Shown here: piece after piece, positions 63,685 to 64,000 of the stretch
How the letters are laid out: each line of letters begins with the position of its first letter
Numbering within the stretch: position 1 is the first letter of the stretch
DNA from: Luscinia megarhynchos
Taxonomy: Eukaryota; Chordata; Aves; Passeriformes; Turdidae
Direction: 5' to 3'
NCBI GenBank assembly: GCA_034336665.1
Contig: CM067590.1
Location: forward strand, 4,550,959-4,614,958
Length of the DNA: 64,000 bases
Program-made: the position numbers and the translations under genes
The notes under the pieces: generated by a model
Told to the model about the DNA's origin: nothing
The model's database searches: none
The model's input: the letters and a program-made list of their open reading frames with translations, nothing else

Positions 63685-64000
63685 CGTGGAGGGACCTGCA
63701 GCCCCATGAAGGGATCCACAGCCCGGTGGGGTGATCCCCATCCCTATGGAAGGACCCTTGACCCCACAGAAGATCTACATCCCTATGGAGAGACCCTCAT
63801 CCCTATGGAGGGACCCCTGACCCCACGGGAGGAGTCTCAGCCCCAGCAGCGACCTGCAGACCCATGGAGGTGTCTCCATCCCTATGGAGGGTTCTTCAGC
63901 CCCATGGAGTGACCGCTGGCCCCATGCAGGAACTCTCAGCCTCAGAAAGGACCCACAGGCCCATGAAATGATCCCCATCCCCATGGAAGGACCCCCAGCC
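63685..64000. repeat. About 26-bp array running off the right edge
   Basis: Imperfect copies of CCCTATGGAGGGACCCCTGA-type units continue to the last base of the window. Confidence 0.82.

Noticed and set aside
52200..64000. AP3D1 as divergent neighbour
   Set aside because: Expected from the mammalian gene order, but no plus-strand exon resembling its N-terminal region was found, so it is not annotated.

Overview
The window is vertebrate nuclear DNA, almost certainly from a bird. Two observations support this. It carries about twenty fragments of chicken-repeat-1 (CR1) LINE 3' ends, with the typical GATTCTGTGATTCT-like tails. Its one recognisable gene encodes a protein almost identical to mammalian DOT1L. 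The GC-rich, minisatellite-rich character fits an avian microchromosome, but that is inference.

The only protein-coding gene I can support is the 5' part of DOT1L, the histone H3 lysine-79 methyltransferase, on the minus strand. Sixteen coding exons can be placed to the base between 51957 (start codon) and 1068. All splice sites are GT-AG and the phases are consistent. Together they encode 510 residues with no frameshift or stop: the whole catalytic domain, the basic AT-hook/nuclear-localisation segment, and the linker up to the coiled-coil region. The rest of the gene lies beyond the left edge. Intron 1 spans 17 kb and intron 7 spans 7.5 kb.

The promoter is a CpG island at about 51690-52480, with GC boxes and a YY1-type AAGATGGCGGC element. 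Two small upstream ORFs could control translation. The second overlaps the DOT1L start codon out of frame.

The introns are rich in tandem arrays, and three of these begin within about 50 bases of a splice donor: a 32-bp array after exon 4, an 880-bp polypurine/polypyrimidine array after exon 5, and an 80-103-bp array after exon 11. Intron 1 also holds a pure (GGGAAAA)n tract and a 48-bp minisatellite.

Upstream of the promoter, 52480-55780 is a compound satellite block with units of 58 bp, about 25 bp and 86 bp. From 55.8 kb to 64 kb I see further degenerate minisatellites, one CR1 fragment and a small CpG-rich patch at about 60.6-61.2 kb, but no recognisable exon. In mammals the divergent neighbour of DOT1L is AP3D1. 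No AP3D1 exon was recognised here, and it may lie beyond the right edge.

No tRNA, rRNA, CRISPR array or viral gene was seen. The long open frames on both strands of the arrays come from stop-free repeat units and are not genes.
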